Source of the DNA: JBBKWQ01 sp037969115
GTDB lineage: Bacteria > Actinomycetota > Acidimicrobiia > Acidimicrobiales > Ilumatobacteraceae
Length of the DNA: 5,551 nucleotides
Direction: 5' to 3'
NCBI GenBank assembly: GCA_037969115.1
Contig: JBBKWQ010000279.1
Span: forward strand, 1-5,551
The notes below the pieces were generated by a model that saw only the letters and a program-made list of their open reading frames with translations, did not search any database and was not told the DNA's origin. This document shows, in pieces, positions 5,517 through 5,551 of the stretch (its first letter is position 1; every line of letters starts with the position of its first letter). The translations under genes and the position numbers were made by a program.

Positions 5517-5551
5517 TGTCGCGTCCGTCGCCGCAACGGTGCGTACGTGTC

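Noticed and set aside
4865..5536. Long minus-strand frame (223 codons) opposite the secreted-protein gene
   Set aside because: It is antisense to a gene with a clear signal peptide and ribosome binding site, crosses the terminator hairpin, and encodes an Arg/His-rich low-quality product typical of a shadow frame in GC-rich DNA.

Overview
The window is about 60% G+C and holds tightly packed plus-strand genes with GTG/ATG starts and GC-rich third codon positions. Content and style suggest a Gram-positive-type actinobacterium. An acidimicrobial relative (Ilumatobacter-like) is my guess from general feel and has not been tested. The region is the downstream end of an exopolysaccharide or capsule locus.

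Layout: (1) At 1-1237 is the 3' part of a Wzz/Wzc-like gene: a polysaccharide co-polymerase coiled coil, a second membrane helix and a cytoplasmic BY-kinase-type P-loop domain. Its Walker A lysine is replaced by cysteine and it has no C-terminal tyrosine cluster. (2) A 196-base gap follows. It contains a 31-codon open frame with a strong GAGGAG ribosome binding site, whose stop overlaps the next start as ATGA. (3) At 1434-2834 is a Wzy/WaaL-type O-antigen polymerase or ligase membrane protein with an unusually hydrophilic C-terminal tail. (4) At 2838-4433, 3 bases later, is a GT-C-fold glycosyltransferase of the GT39/RgtA-like type with an extracytoplasmic C-terminal domain. (5) A 362-base intergenic stretch holds a possible terminator followed by a leader with several inverted repeats, two of which are mutually exclusive. 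(6) At 4796-5461 is a small secreted protein with a Sec signal peptide and a C-S-P-G-Y-W motif resembling the PGYWKNH proteins. (7) A strong 11-bp terminator hairpin closes the unit at 5488-5516.

How they fit together (inference): lipid-linked sugars are modified on the outer membrane face by the GT-C enzyme, chains are polymerised or transferred by the Wzy/WaaL protein, and chain length or export is governed by the Wzz-like ATPase-domain protein. The secreted PGYW protein is separately controlled by its long leader. It may be a matrix or surface protein that acts with the polysaccharide, but nothing in the sequence proves this.

The points most worth a second look are the degenerate P-loop, the ATGA-coupled mini-ORF, and the alternative RNA structures in front of the secreted protein gene.
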